A DNA stretch of 64,000 bases from Halorarum halophilum (lineage in GTDB: Archaea; Halobacteriota; Halobacteria; Halobacteriales; Haloferacaceae). The DNA is taken from assembly GCF_013401515.1 (NCBI RefSeq), contig NZ_CP058529.1, positions 310,001-374,000 of the forward strand, given 5' to 3'. Positions 30,293 to 39,278 of the stretch are shown piece by piece. Made by a program: the position numbers and the translations under genes. Below the pieces are notes generated by a model. The model made no database searches. It was not told the origin of the DNA and saw only the letters and a list, made by a program, of their open reading frames with translations. The first letter of the stretch is position 1. Every line of letters begins with the position of its first letter.

Positions 30293-31590
30293 CGCTCGGG
30301 GTGGGTCGGCGCGTCGAACCCGCCCCGGACGAGCGGCTTCGCGACGTGGCGGCGCGCGGTCGGGGGCACCTCGTACCACCCGCGTTCGAGGCTCCTGTCC
30401 AGCTCCCGCTCCACCTTCCCGGGTTCGGCCGTGTCGCAGCGGCGGCAGCGGTACCCCTGGTCCGCACCGGCCGACTCCATCGAACGACCGCACCCAGGGC
30501 AGGCCGGCACGACGAGTTCGGTCTCGACGAGCGATCGAACGGCGAACTTCTCGAGCTTCATCGTCCCCCGGTCGACCTCCCCGCAGGCCGTGATCCGGTC
30601 ACCGGTCCGGAGGGCCCGAACGCGGTCCCGGAACCGGCCGGTGGGCGCGAAGGCGACGCAGTCCAGTTCGCGGTCGCCGTCGCCGAGCGCGAGGAAGACG
30701 TGGCCGCCCTGTCTGGTCTCGGGCTCCGTGACGACCTGGCCGGTCACGCGGTAGCCGGCACCGTCGCGCAATTCGGCCAGCACGGCGTCCGCGAGGTGGG
30801 CGTCGGTGCCCTGGTTGGTGTGGAAGAGCGCGGTCCGATCGACGGGTTCCGAGTCGATGTGCTCCGCGACGCGTCGGACCGCGTCCCTGTCGTCGCCCCG
30901 GACGCCGTGGAGGATGGGTCCGGGCGCGTTCGGCACGCAGACCGCCTGGCCCGTCCCTCGATCCACGGTGTCCCAGGCGCCGGGGTACTCGGCGTCGGCG
31001 GCGGCGAACACCGACGCCTCGTCGATGTCGCGCGGCGTGCCGCACCGGTCGAACTCGCGGTAGCTGATCAGCTCGTAGGTCGGGTCGGCGTCGTCGCGCG
31101 TCCAGGCGCACCACGCGCCGACCGCCGCGAGCGCCCCGATCCGCCCGCGTCCCGGCGCCCCGTCCTCGGTCTCGGCACCCCAGCCGGCATGCCGGAAGCC
31201 GGCGTCGTCTGCGAGACGGAGCGCGTCGTCGAGCGAGTGGAACTCGCGGACCGCCTCGGCTGCGAAGTCGGCGACGGCGTCCGGAACTGCGTTCGGGTCC
31301 GCGTCGGCGACGACGAGCCCGGGGCTGGTCCGGGCGTCGTCGCCGACGGCGTACTCCGCGACGAGGTCGGCGGCGACGTCGAAGGACCGGTCGGCGTCGA
31401 GGTCGGTGTGAACCGCGAGCGCGGCGTTGCCGCGTGTCTTGTGTTCGACGGCGGGGTTCAGTCGGACCAGTACGTGGCGGTCTACCGTCCCGCCGGCGTC
31501 CGCGACGGCTTCGGCGACGAGCGCGGCGAGGTACGTGCTGCACATCCCCGCCGTGCGGGAGTCAGTATCGTCGAGGCCGATGACCGTCAC
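30289..31590 (-). CDS. tiaS: tRNA(Ile2) 2-agmatinylcytidine synthetase
   Basis: TiaS attaches agmatine to C34 of tRNA-Ile2 so that it reads AUA. The 433-residue protein has the N-terminal VIGLDDTDSRTAGMCSTYLA segment (DDTD, ATP/Mg site), the middle region with VEHKTRGNAALAV, an OB fold (YRVTGQVVTEPETRQGGHVFLALGD) and a C-terminal zinc ribbon (CPGCGRSMES...YRCRRCD). The start is GTG 31590, where the family begins; the upstream frame lacks family sequence. A TATATAGG box lies about 50 bases upstream. Confidence 0.95.
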   Translation of the reverse strand: MTVIGLDDTDSRTAGMCSTYLAALVAEAVADAGGTVDRHVLVRLNPAVEHKTRGNAALAVHTDLDADRSFDVAADLVAEYAVGDDARTSPGLVVADADPNAVPDAVADFAAEAVREFHSLDDALRLADDAGFRHAGWGAETEDGAPGRGRIGALAAVGAWCAWTRDDADPTYELISYREFDRCGTPRDIDEASVFAAADAEYPGAWDTVDRGTGQAVCVPNAPGPILHGVRGDDRDAVRRVAEHIDSEPVDRTALFHTNQGTDAHLADAVLAELRDGAGYRVTGQVVTEPETRQGGHVFLALGDGDRELDCVAFAPTGRFRDRVRALRTGDRITACGEVDRGTMKLEKFAVRSLVETELVVPACPGCGRSMESAGADQGYRCRRCDTAEPGKVERELDRSLERGWYEVPPTARRHVAKPLVRGGFDAPTHPER

Positions 31591-31637
31591 GGGCGAGGGG
31601 ACGTGGCGGTCGGAAATGTGGCTTTCGCGTCGACCGC

Positions 31638-31650
31638 TCGTATATAGGCG
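31638..31650 (-). promoter_or_regulatory. TATA-like box upstream of tiaS
   Basis: Minus strand CCTATATACG, centred about 53 bases before GTG 31590, suggests a short leader of about 25 bases for tiaS. Confidence 0.4.
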
Positions 31651-31710
31651 TGTCGTATCCCGAATCGGGAACACCAGAGGGCGTCGGGGGGAGTCTGCCA
31701 CCCGGCGCAA

Positions 31711-31720
31711 CCCATATATG
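31711..31720 (+). promoter_or_regulatory. TATA box of the HTH regulator gene
   Basis: CCCATATATG is centred 28 bases before ATG 31744, the normal spacing for a leaderless haloarchaeal transcript. Confidence 0.55.
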
Positions 31721-31743
31721 CATGCGTTCGCTTACCTTCTATC

Positions 31744-32721
31744 ATGTCCCGGACGGCGCTGGTCGGGAACGTGACCGCGATGCTCGACGACGCGGGCTTC
31801 CTCGTCAGCGACCGCTGTGCCGTTCGACCGAAGAGCTTCGACCTCGCCGCGCGGCGCGGCGAGGATCTGCTGCTGTTGAAGGTGCTCGGCAACGTCGACG
31901 CCTTCGACGGGCCGACCGGCGCGGAGATGCGCCGGCTCGGCCACTACCTGTCGGGCACGCCGCTGGTGGTCGGCCTGCGGACCCGCGACGAAGACATCAA
32001 GCCCGGCGTGGTGTACTTCCGTCACGGCGTCCCCGCAATCCACCCCGACACGCTGTACGACCTGCTCGTCGAGGAGGCGCCGCCGCTCATCTACGCGGCG
32101 CCGGGCGGGCTGTACGTCAACATCGACGGCGACCTCGTGGCCGACGAGCGGCAGGAGCGCGGCTGGAGCCTCGGCCAGCTGGCGGACGAACTCGGCGTCT
32201 CCCGCCGCACGGTCGCGAAGTACGAGGACGGGATGAACGCCTCCGTCGAGGTGGCCGTCCAGCTCGAGGACCTGTTCGACCGCCCGTTCTCGGACCCGGT
32301 TCGGGTGCTCGAGGGCGCAGAGGAGGTCAGGGAGGCTGAGCCGACGCCGGAGCCGCCGCAGGCGGACCCCGACGACGAGCACGTCCACGCGGTGCTCTCC
32401 CGGGCGGGGTTCCTCGTCCACCCGACCCAGCGGGCGCCGTTCAAGGCCGTGAGCGAGGACACCGACGACACGGACGTGGCGTTCACGCTCCTCACCGGCC
32501 ACTCGTCGTTCACCAAGACGGCGGCCAAGCGCGCGAAGCTGATGGCCTCGCTCGGCAGGGTCACCCGAACTCGCGCCGTCTACTTCACCGAGGAGCGCTC
32601 GAAGCGGGAATCGCTCGACGGCACCGCTATCGTCTCGGTCGACGAACTCGCGGAGACCGACGACCCCGCGCGGGTCCGCGAGCTCATCCGCGAACGCTCG
32701 GACGAACCACAGGAAGCCTGA
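31744..32721 (+). CDS. Archaeal Cro/CI-type HTH transcriptional regulator
   Basis: The 325-residue protein matches the archaeal family of putative HTH-type regulators. It has an N-terminal domain (residues 1-130, [23 protein letters not shown]), then a Cro/CI HTH ([41 protein letters not shown], about 140-180) and a C-terminal repeat of the first fold ([18 protein letters not shown]..). The duplicated flanking domains look like restriction-endonuclease-fold sensors. Targets are unknown. It has its own TATA box and is divergent from tiaS. Confidence 0.9.
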   Translation: MSRTALVGNVTAMLDDAGFLVSDRCAVRPKSFDLAARRGEDLLLLKVLGNVDAFDGPTGAEMRRLGHYLSGTPLVVGLRTRDEDIKPGVVYFRHGVPAIHPDTLYDLLVEEAPPLIYAAPGGLYVNIDGDLVADERQERGWSLGQLADELGVSRRTVAKYEDGMNASVEVAVQLEDLFDRPFSDPVRVLEGAEEVREAEPTPEPPQADPDDEHVHAVLSRAGFLVHPTQRAPFKAVSEDTDDTDVAFTLLTGHSSFTKTAAKRAKLMASLGRVTRTRAVYFTEERSKRESLDGTAIVSVDELAETDDPARVRELIRERSDEPQEA

Positions 32722-32832
32722 CGACTACGGCCGCGGGGTCTGACCGCTCACGACGTTCCTTCCGTCACCGTTCCTCGTCAATCGGTCGCACGGCGACCCG
32801 ACGTTGAAGTGCCACCACCGCCAGCCCCGCTC

Positions 32833-33393
32833 ATGGTCGATCCGTACGCGGACGACATCGAACTGGTCTCGTCGATTCACGACGAGTGGCGCGACCGGTT
32901 TCGAGAGGAGAGCGAGCGCGTCGAGGACGCGCTGGCCGAGCGAGGCCTCGACGGAGCGGTCGTCCGTATCGAGCATGTCGGTTCGACCGCCGTCCCCGGC
33001 CTCGCGGCGAAGGACATCATCGATCTGGACGTGGTCGTCGCGGAGGAGGCGGTCCCGGACGTCTCGAGTGCCATGGTTTCGGAACTCGGCGGCGACAGGC
33101 ACGAGAACAGCGACGCGTGGCATCCGGTGTTCCGCGCGGTGGAGGGCCAGCGGTTCAACGACCACGTTTTCGCCCGGTCCGCGGACGGGTGGCGCCGCAG
33201 CGTCGTCACTCGCGAGGTGCTCCGCGCCGACCCGGCAGTCCGCGCCGAGTACGAGTCGTTGAAACGTCGATTGGCGGCGGACTACGACGACATGGACGAG
33301 TACTCGCGGGAGAAGACCGCGTTCGTCGACGGCCTGCTCGAAACGGCCCGGGAGCGTGACCTCGGGCTAGACGTCAGGGTTCCGGCGCCGTAG
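32833..33393 (+). CDS. GrpB family nucleotidyltransferase-like protein
   Basis: The 186-residue protein carries the GrpB/UPF0157 signature VRIEHVGSTAVPGLAAKDIIDLDVVVAEE, a nucleotidyltransferase-type GS motif followed by an Asp-x-Asp. It then has HENSDAWHPVFRAVEG and RSVVTREVLRADPAVRAEYESLKRRLA. Proteins of this family are uncharacterised in archaea; they may transfer nucleotides to proteins or small molecules. ATG 32833 is chosen over an upstream Pro-rich extension. Confidence 0.9.
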   Translation: MVDPYADDIELVSSIHDEWRDRFREESERVEDALAERGLDGAVVRIEHVGSTAVPGLAAKDIIDLDVVVAEEAVPDVSSAMVSELGGDRHENSDAWHPVFRAVEGQRFNDHVFARSADGWRRSVVTREVLRADPAVRAEYESLKRRLAADYDDMDEYSREKTAFVDGLLETARERDLGLDVRVPAP

Positions 33394-33444
33394 CACTCGA
33401 CGTTCCCGCGTAGGGTGTGCTCGAACGGCGTCCCGGCTGTGGTT

Positions 33445-33705
33445 CTACGCCGCGTTCCCGGAGCCGTACTGCTTCTCCAGGTACGCGACGATATCGTCGC
33501 TCTCGGCCATCCCCTCGACGCCGTTCTCCTCGTCGACGAGCACCGGCACGCCCGTCTGGCCGCTGACCGCCTCGACCTCCGTCCGTTCTGCGTGCGACCG
33601 GGGGACCATCTCGGACTCGTAGTCCAGGTCGAGTTCGGCGAGCTTGTTCTTCACCTTCGCGCAGTACGGACACCCCTCCAGTTCGTAGAGAACGAGGTTG
33701 GACAT
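33445..33705 (-). CDS. Glutaredoxin-like thiol protein
   Basis: The 86-residue thioredoxin-fold protein has CPYC at 12-15 followed by a helix, then TGVPVLVDEENGVEGMAESDDIVAYLEKQYG, the usual cis-Pro and C-terminal glutaredoxin/GST-N pattern. It probably reduces disulfides using gamma-glutamylcysteine, the main haloarchaeal thiol. GAGGTG lies shortly upstream of ATG 33705, and a TTTAAG box is about 30 bases back. Confidence 0.92.
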   Translation of the reverse strand: MSNLVLYELEGCPYCAKVKNKLAELDLDYESEMVPRSHAERTEVEAVSGQTGVPVLVDEENGVEGMAESDDIVAYLEKQYGSGNAA

Positions 33706-33878
33706 AGTTCACCTCGCGCTATGGGGTATGCCTACTTAAATTCCGGAGCGGTCGTGTACCCCTTCCGCCGAGGCGGTCCGGTGGCGGGTGCCGTTCGTGG
33801 TAAAAGCGGTTGGGGGACCGCGGACCGCAGTAGCACACCCGAGGAAGGGCTTTTGTACCCTACCGTCACCCTCGTGGT

Positions 33879-34514
33879 ATGTTCCCCGAGCGGATCCTGA
33901 CCGACCGCCTCCGGTTCGACCGACACGATGCCGCCGTCGACGCGCTCGAACTCTACGAACGGACCGGCGGCGGCAGGAGCGACACCGTCGACGAGGAGTG
34001 TGAGTACCTGTCGTGGAACCCCCACCGACACCCGAAGGAGTCCCACGACGTCCTCCAGGGGTTCCGGGATCAGTGGGAGGCGCACGAGAGCGCTACCTAC
34101 GCGGTCTTTCCGCGGGAGGGAGAGGAGGGCGCTGGCGAGTTCGCCGGCAACACCGGCGTGGGGATCGACTGGGACACGCTAACGGGGACGCTCGGGATCT
34201 GGCTCCGGAAGCCGTTCTGGGGCCGGGGTTACTCCGGCGAGCGGGCGCTCGCGTTCGCGGACCTCGTCTTCCGCAGGCTCGACCTCGACCTCCTCGCCGC
34301 CGAGGTGTTCCCGAATAACGAGAAGTCGGTCCGTGCCGTCGAGAAGTACGTCGACCGCATGGGCGGCCGCCGCGAGGGCTGCTTTCGGAACCACATCGCC
34401 CCCGACGGAGACGACCCGCGGGACGTCGTCCGGTTCTCGGTGACCGAGGAGGAGTGGCGTGGCGTCGTCGGCGACGAGGGGGTCGCGGAGTTCGTCGAGG
34501 AACTAGACGGGTAA
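33879..34514 (+). CDS. RimJ/RimL-like GNAT acetyltransferase
   Basis: The 211-residue protein has N-terminal ERILTDRLRFDRHDAAVDA, then the acetyl-CoA site WLRKPFWGRGYSGERALAFADLVF and the C-terminal AEVFPNNEKSVRAVEKYVDRMG, the RimJ/RimL-type N-acetyltransferase pattern. It likely acetylates an amine, possibly a ribosomal-protein-like N-terminus or small molecule. A TTTTGTA box is about 28 bases upstream of ATG 33879. Confidence 0.9.
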   Translation: MFPERILTDRLRFDRHDAAVDALELYERTGGGRSDTVDEECEYLSWNPHRHPKESHDVLQGFRDQWEAHESATYAVFPREGEEGAGEFAGNTGVGIDWDTLTGTLGIWLRKPFWGRGYSGERALAFADLVFRRLDLDLLAAEVFPNNEKSVRAVEKYVDRMGGRREGCFRNHIAPDGDDPRDVVRFSVTEEEWRGVVGDEGVAEFVEELDG

Positions 34515-34570
34515 CCACGGTCCGTCGGTCATCGATTCGCCGGTCGCGTCCGGGGGTAGCCGGTTCCCGG

Positions 34571-35803
34571 TCAGTCGAGTCCCGACCGAACGGCCCTCGC
34601 GGTCGCGGACCCGGAGGCACCCGCACGCTCGAACGCCGTCCGCGACTCGCGATCGGACCCTCCGACGACCTCGCCGCCCTTCAGCACGAGCGCGGGGTCG
34701 TTCAGCGCGGTCGGGTCCGACGTCGGATCGGCGTCGCAGAGCAGGAGGTCTGCGTGGGTTCCCGCCTCCAGTGTCCCCTGCCCCTCGAGACCGACGACCT
34801 CCGCCGCGGTCGCCGTCATGGCCTCGATGGCCTCGAGCGGCGACATCCCGTACTCGCTCATGAACTCGATCTCGGCGGCGTTCGCGCCGTGCATGTTGAA
34901 CGGCGTCCCGGCGTCCGTCCCGCCGGCGACGCGGACGCCAGCCTCGACCGCGCGGCGGAACGACTCGATGTGGCGTTCGTACACGTGTTCGGTCTTCCGC
35001 CGGACGTCGGCGGTCGCGGCGTCCACGTTGCGGACGATGTGGTACGGCGCCGAGAGCGTGGGCACGAGCGTCACGTCCTCGGCGAGCATGACCTCGATCG
35101 CCTCCTCGTCGAGGAACGTCCCGTGTTCGACCGTGTCCACGCCGGCCTGGACCGCGGCCGTCACGCCGGCTGCGCCGTGGGCGTGCGTCGAAGTGTGCAT
35201 CCCGCGGCGGTGTGCCTCGTCGACCAGCGCGTCGAGTTCGTCGTCGGTGAGCGCGACCTCGTCCGGGTCCGTCCCGGGGGTCGTCACCCCGCCGGTGACC
35301 ATGAACTTGATGAACTCCGCACCCAGTTTCGCCTGCTCGCGGACCGCGCGACGGGCGTCGTTCGGCCCGGTGATCTCCCTGCCCAGGTGGTGACCGTGGC
35401 CGCCGGTCGCCGTGATGGATCGACAGTTCGCGACCGCCCGCGGCCCGGGAACGTCGCCGGCGGCCACCCGGTCGCGCAACTGTACGTCGATGTCGCGCGC
35501 GCCCATCGCGCGGACGCCGGTGACGCCCGCCTCGAGCGTCTTCCGCGCGTTCCGCGCCTCGACCAGCGCGAGTTCCGCGTCGGTCATGTCGACCACGTCG
35601 TCGACGGTCCGCTCGCCCGACAGCGAGAAGTGGACGTGCGCGTCGACGAGACCGGGCAGTGCGAACTTCCCGGCGAGATCGGCGACCACCTCGTCGTCAC
35701 GCGGGTCGAGGTCGCCGACGGCGACCAGTTCACCGTCGGCGACGCGGAGATCCCCACGTCGAACCCCGTCCCGGTCCACCAGCGTCAGTTCCCGCAGAAG
35801 CAT
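34571..35803 (-). CDS. Metal-dependent amidohydrolase (imidazolonepropionase-like)
   Basis: Cyclic-amide or ester hydrolysis by a TIM-barrel metalloenzyme. The 410-residue protein has GLVDAHVHFSLSG (His56-x-His58), KFMVTGGVT with the carboxylated-Lys-type loop, STHAHGAAGVTAAVQAGVDTVEHG (His ligands) and GTDAGTPFN (Asp). The N- and C-terminal strands form the usual beta sandwich (LLRELTLVDRDGVRRGDL...; ADLLLCDADP). The substrate is unknown; prolidase-like and imidazolonepropionase-like members look alike. ATG 35803 starts it. Confidence 0.9.
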   Translation of the reverse strand: MLLRELTLVDRDGVRRGDLRVADGELVAVGDLDPRDDEVVADLAGKFALPGLVDAHVHFSLSGERTVDDVVDMTDAELALVEARNARKTLEAGVTGVRAMGARDIDVQLRDRVAAGDVPGPRAVANCRSITATGGHGHHLGREITGPNDARRAVREQAKLGAEFIKFMVTGGVTTPGTDPDEVALTDDELDALVDEAHRRGMHTSTHAHGAAGVTAAVQAGVDTVEHGTFLDEEAIEVMLAEDVTLVPTLSAPYHIVRNVDAATADVRRKTEHVYERHIESFRRAVEAGVRVAGGTDAGTPFNMHGANAAEIEFMSEYGMSPLEAIEAMTATAAEVVGLEGQGTLEAGTHADLLLCDADPTSDPTALNDPALVLKGGEVVGGSDRESRTAFERAGASGSATARAVRSGLD

Positions 35804-35902
35804 ACCCGGGCCTGCGGACGGACCCGGCAAGACGGTTGCGGCTCGTTGTCATCGCCCCCGAGAAGTCTGAAAGGATATGATTCCGGCGCGGAACCTCGGG
35901 CC

Positions 35903-36478
35903 ATGAGCGCTACAGGGGGAGTCACCGATCGGATCCCGTTCGGCGCCGGCGTCGTCGCCGGCGTGGCCGCGTACGTCCTGGGGTACCTCGTCACCTACGT
36001 GTGGCAGTCCGACGCGGTCCGCGAGCGACTGAGCAGCATCAACTTCCTGGTGGAACTGCTCGGGGGTGACCCCATCCCCGCCTGGACCGGCGTCGGCTGG
36101 TACTTCTACAACGCGCACTACGTCGACGTGCTCGTCCCGGGGTTCGGCGGTACCCGCACGGAGAACTTCGTCGCGAGTGCCGACGGCGGTAACCTCGCGC
36201 TGCTGTACGTCGTCCCGCCGCTCCTCCTCCTGCTCGCCGGTCTAGCGGTCTCGGTAGTCTCGTCCGCCCGCGACGCGAGCGACGGCGCGCTCGCCGGCCT
36301 CGCGGTCGTCCCGGCGTACCTCCTGCTCGCGGTCGTCGGCGCGTTCGTCTTCGCGTACGGCACGGGGGACGGCGGGAGCGTCCACCCCGACTACGTGACC
36401 GCCACGCTGCTCGCTGGGGTCGTCTACCCGGCCGTCTTCGGCGCCGTCGGCGGGGCCGTCGGTTCGCTGATCGACTGA
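35903..36478 (+). CDS. Haloarchaeal five-helix membrane protein
   Basis: The 191-residue protein begins MSATGGVTDRIPFGAGVVAGVAAYVLGYLVTYVW. It has hydrophobic helices near 15-34, 99-120, 130-152 and 167-189, with an exposed segment (35-95) carrying GGDPIPAWTGVGWYFYNAHYVDV. I recall such proteins as a haloarchaeal DUF (annotated as transporter or DUF7978), but no function is known. Start ATG 35903. The GNAT gene converges immediately after it. Confidence 0.75.
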   Translation: MSATGGVTDRIPFGAGVVAGVAAYVLGYLVTYVWQSDAVRERLSSINFLVELLGGDPIPAWTGVGWYFYNAHYVDVLVPGFGGTRTENFVASADGGNLALLYVVPPLLLLLAGLAVSVVSSARDASDGALAGLAVVPAYLLLAVVGAFVFAYGTGDGGSVHPDYVTATLLAGVVYPAVFGAVGGAVGSLID

Positions 36479-36480
36479 CC

Positions 36481-36978
36481 TCAGAGCTCCCGGGCGAGCA
36501 TCTCGCCCCAGTGGGTGAACCCGAACCGTTCGTAGAAGGCCCCCGCCCGCTCGTTCTCCCGGTCCACGTCCAGCACCATCCTGTCCAGCGGGAGGTCCTG
36601 CGCTCGCGCGGCGTCGAGCGCGGCGGCCATCAGGTCGTCCGCGACGCCCGTCCCGCGGCGGTCGGGACGGACGAAGATCTCGTTCAGCACGGCCGCGTCC
36701 CAGACGAACGCGAGCGACTCCGGGAGGACGAACGCGTAGCCGACGAGGTCCTCGCCGTCGTCGGCCGCTTCCACTGCGACCGACACGGCGTCCGCGTCCT
36801 CCGCGACGCACCGCTTCACCCACGAGAGCCAGCGCGCCCGGTACTCGTCGGTGAGCTTCGCCTCGTATGTAGCGGCCTTCCCGTCGCCGCCGGTTCCCTC
36901 CCCGAGCCCAGTCTCGAACCCGCGCTTCAGCTCCCACAGCGCCGCCGCGTCGTCGTCCTCGAAGGGTCGAACGTCCAT
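36481..36978 (-). CDS. GNAT family N-acetyltransferase
   Basis: The 165-residue protein has EIFVRPDRRGTGVADDLMAAALDAARAQ, with the acetyl-CoA pyrophosphate loop RRGTGV, and VLDVDRENERAGAFYERFGFT near the C-terminus, both standard for GNAT. The beginning MDVRPFEDDDAAALWELKRGFE is also typical. The acceptor is unknown. The stop lies three bases after the stop of the preceding convergent gene. Confidence 0.9.
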   Translation of the reverse strand: MDVRPFEDDDAAALWELKRGFETGLGEGTGGDGKAATYEAKLTDEYRARWLSWVKRCVAEDADAVSVAVEAADDGEDLVGYAFVLPESLAFVWDAAVLNEIFVRPDRRGTGVADDLMAAALDAARAQDLPLDRMVLDVDRENERAGAFYERFGFTHWGEMLAREL

Positions 36979-37078
36979 GGCCGTCCGAACGCGTCGACGG
37001 GATTCAATCCCCCGGTGTCAGTCCCCGCTGCCGGCTCCAACCGTCGTTGGCGCGGTTCCCGTCATGGATCCCTGTCGT

Positions 37079-37726
37079 TCACTCGATGGCGCCGGGACCC
37101 CTCCGGAGCTTGAGTGCCGAGGCCAGTCCACCGGCCGCGACGAGGAGTAGCTGCCAGCCGCCGTTCACCACCGGGAACACGCGCTCGACGTGACGGGACT
37201 CGGCGCCGGGGGACAGCGACGGGTCGACGCCCGTGCTGTAGTGGAGGTTCCGCGTCGTCCTGGCCGGTTGTGGTTCGGCGGGAGAGAGGTCGACGAACGT
37301 ATGGACGACCCCGCGTTCGCTCGACACGAGCACGTCGCCGTCGACCGTGTAGAACTGGTCGTGGACCGGCCAGAGGAGGTTCGCGCCGTTGGTGACGAGG
37401 TCGAGGCCGACGCCGGCGACGACGAAGGCCCCGAGCGCGGTCCATGCGACTGACCCGCTTCCCGGTCCAAAGCGGGCGCGGAGCAGCGACCTGTCGCGGA
37501 CGCGGAGGTCGTACGCGAGCGCCAGCCCCGCGAGCGTCGGCAGGAGGAGGTTGTGGCCGAGCGAGCGGTGGGCGCCGCCGAGGAACGGCGAGACGAACGA
37601 GTCGGCGTCCGGGAGCGCCGCGGTGAGGAGGACGACCGCGATCGCCCCGCGCGTCGCGTACCGGTCGGGGAGGAGCGCGGCGGCGAGCAGGCCGCCGAGC
37701 GCGACGTGGACGAGGGTGGACGGCAC
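37079..37726 (-). CDS. Membrane-bound YdjM-like metal-dependent hydrolase
   Basis: The 215-residue protein has several helices and the family's His/Asp pattern: MPSTLVHVALGGLLAAALLPD, TAALPDADSFVSPFLGGAHRSLGHNLLLP (H..S..H) and DLVTNGANLLWPVHDQFY. Proteins of this LexA-regulated-like family are predicted membrane hydrolases; the substrate is not known. The GTG start at 37726 places the conserved PSTLVHVAL at the N-terminus. It is divergent from the HTH regulator gene. Confidence 0.82.
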   Translation of the reverse strand: MPSTLVHVALGGLLAAALLPDRYATRGAIAVVLLTAALPDADSFVSPFLGGAHRSLGHNLLLPTLAGLALAYDLRVRDRSLLRARFGPGSGSVAWTALGAFVVAGVGLDLVTNGANLLWPVHDQFYTVDGDVLVSSERGVVHTFVDLSPAEPQPARTTRNLHYSTGVDPSLSPGAESRHVERVFPVVNGGWQLLLVAAGGLASALKLRRGPGAIE

Positions 37727-37806
37727 ACCCGCCCGTGGGCGTCCAGGTGCAAGGCGTTTTCCCCGGCTCCGATACCCTTATCCGATCGGTCCCCGGACCG
37801 GCGGGC

Positions 37807-38529
37807 ATGAACGCGGGAGGGGGCGAGAGCGACGCCCCGCGGGCGCAGCTCGCACGGCGGATCGCCGGGGAGATCGCCCTCTCGGAGGACCCGGGCGCGA
37901 CGCTCCGGAAGTGGCGGACCGACTTCGGCGTCTCCCAGACGGCGCTGGCCGACTCGATGGGGGTCTCCTCCTCGGTCGTCTCCGACTACGAGAGCGGGCG
38001 CCGGGAGTCACCCGGCATCGGTCTCGTCTCGCGGGTCGTGAACGCGCTGCTCGACATCGACGAGGGGCGCGGCGGGGGGCGGATCAGGCAGTACGCACGG
38101 GTGGTCTCGGCGGGCTTCGAGTCCGACATCGTGCGCGACATCCGCGAGTACCCGACCGCGCTGCCGACGAGCCGCGTGTACGAGGCGCTCGACGCGACGG
38201 AGATCGTCGCCGGCGACCGCGACACGGTGAACGGGCACACAGTCATCAACAGTATCCAGGCGATCACCTCCCTCTCCAGCGAGGAGTTCTACCGGCTGTA
38301 CGGCCAGTCGACCGACCGCGCGCTGGTGTTCACAGGCGTCACCCGGGGCGAGTCGCCACTGGTCGCCCTGCGCGTCGTCACGCCGACGCCGAACGCTGTC
38401 ATCCTGCACGGGCTGGACGAGGAGGCGCTGTGGGACCACGCAGCCGACCTCGCGAAGGTGGACGGCTTCTCGCTGGCGGTGTCGACGGCCCCCCTCGAGG
38501 AGTCGCTGGACGAACTCCGTCGGCTGTAG
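37807..38529 (+). CDS. Archaeal XRE-type HTH transcriptional regulator
   Basis: The 240-residue protein carries an N-terminal Cro/CI-type HTH (DFGVSQTALADSMGVSSSVVSDYESGRRESPGIGLVSRVVNALL), then an alpha/beta domain (DRALVFTGVTRGESPLVALRVVTPTPNAVILHGLD) seen in archaeal one-component regulators. Targets are unknown. A TTATCC element centred about 26 bases before ATG 37807 is the probable TATA box. It has no operon partner. Confidence 0.9.
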   Translation: MNAGGGESDAPRAQLARRIAGEIALSEDPGATLRKWRTDFGVSQTALADSMGVSSSVVSDYESGRRESPGIGLVSRVVNALLDIDEGRGGGRIRQYARVVSAGFESDIVRDIREYPTALPTSRVYEALDATEIVAGDRDTVNGHTVINSIQAITSLSSEEFYRLYGQSTDRALVFTGVTRGESPLVALRVVTPTPNAVILHGLDEEALWDHAADLAKVDGFSLAVSTAPLEESLDELRRL

Positions 38530-38572
38530 TCGGTTCCGGCGCTCGTCGGTCGGCGGACCGAACCGACGCTCG

Positions 38573-38908
38573 TTACCTGTGTTCCTCGACGAACTCGACC
38601 AGCCGTTCGGCGCCGACGAAGCCGTCGGCGATCCGCCCGACCTCCTCGTCGTCGCGGAACAGCGCGAGCGTCGGGACGGATCGGATGGCGTGCTCCTCGA
38701 CGAGCGAGGGGTCGTCCTTCGGATTGACGAGCAGGACGGGGACGCCGGTCGCGCGGGCGACGTTACCCAACACAGGCTCGACGCTCTGACAGAGCGTACA
38801 GCCCTTCGTGTAGAAGTCGACGAGGACGACGTCGTGCTCGGCGAGCGCGTCGGGGAACTCGCGAGCGTCGACCCGCCTCGGCTTCGGGGTGGAGGTGGCT
38901 TCGGTCAT
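38573..38908 (-). CDS. Thioredoxin-like protein
   Basis: The 111-residue thioredoxin fold has the redox pair CTLC at 37-40 after VVLVDFYTKG and the cis-Pro segment RSVPTLALFRDDEEVGR. It differs from typical CGPC, so its potential may differ. It reduces protein disulfides in the cytoplasm. It begins at ATG 38908, next to the hairpin-rich spacer. Confidence 0.92.
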   Translation of the reverse strand: MTEATSTPKPRRVDAREFPDALAEHDVVLVDFYTKGCTLCQSVEPVLGNVARATGVPVLLVNPKDDPSLVEEHAIRSVPTLALFRDDEEVGRIADGFVGAERLVEFVEEHR

Positions 38909-39119
38909 ACGCGAGATTCGTGCTGAGGACGTTTATGGGTTCCACACGAGGTCGTCGTGGAACTCCGCGGTTGGCGCGTGCCGGCTGGCCTCTGTGCCAG
39001 CCGGACGCGCGCGAGGGATGAGTGACCGAGCGGAGCGAGGGAGCGAATCGGTTGGGGAGGGCGTGGTGTGGTTTGGGCGGGAATGAAAGTGGCCGGGCGC
39101 TCGAACCCTCCCGGGCGTT

Positions 39120-39140
39120 CACGAGAGCGCGGCTCTCGTG
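39120..39140. repeat. Perfect inverted repeat, 9-bp arms
   Basis: CACGAGAGC (39120-39128) pairs with GCTCTCGTG (39132-39140) across a 3-base GCG loop. It lies six bases before a second hairpin, suggesting a folded RNA or a factor binding site. Confidence 0.6.
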
Positions 39141-39145
39141 AGCCA

Positions 39146-39168
39146 ATCGGAAATCCGAGATTTCCGAT
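39146..39168. repeat. Perfect inverted repeat, 9-bp arms
   Basis: ATCGGAAAT (39146-39154) pairs with ATTTCCGAT (39160-39168) around a 5-base CCGAG loop. It is adjacent to the repeat at 39120. Confidence 0.6.
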
Positions 39169-39240
39169 GACGAAGCAAGCACCGCAGGCGAGCGACTGAA
39201 GGGAGCGAGACGAGGAGCACAGCGAGCCCCGGAGCGGTCG

Positions 39241-39278
39241 AACGGCCGGGGGCTTTTCGCGCCTCGGCCACGGCCGTT
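39241..39278. repeat. Inverted repeat near low-GC boundary
   Basis: AACGGCCG (39241-39248) and CGGCCGTT (39271-39278) are perfect complements separated by 22 bases. A T-run follows at about 39286-39290, so this may be a transcription terminator. Confidence 0.5.
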
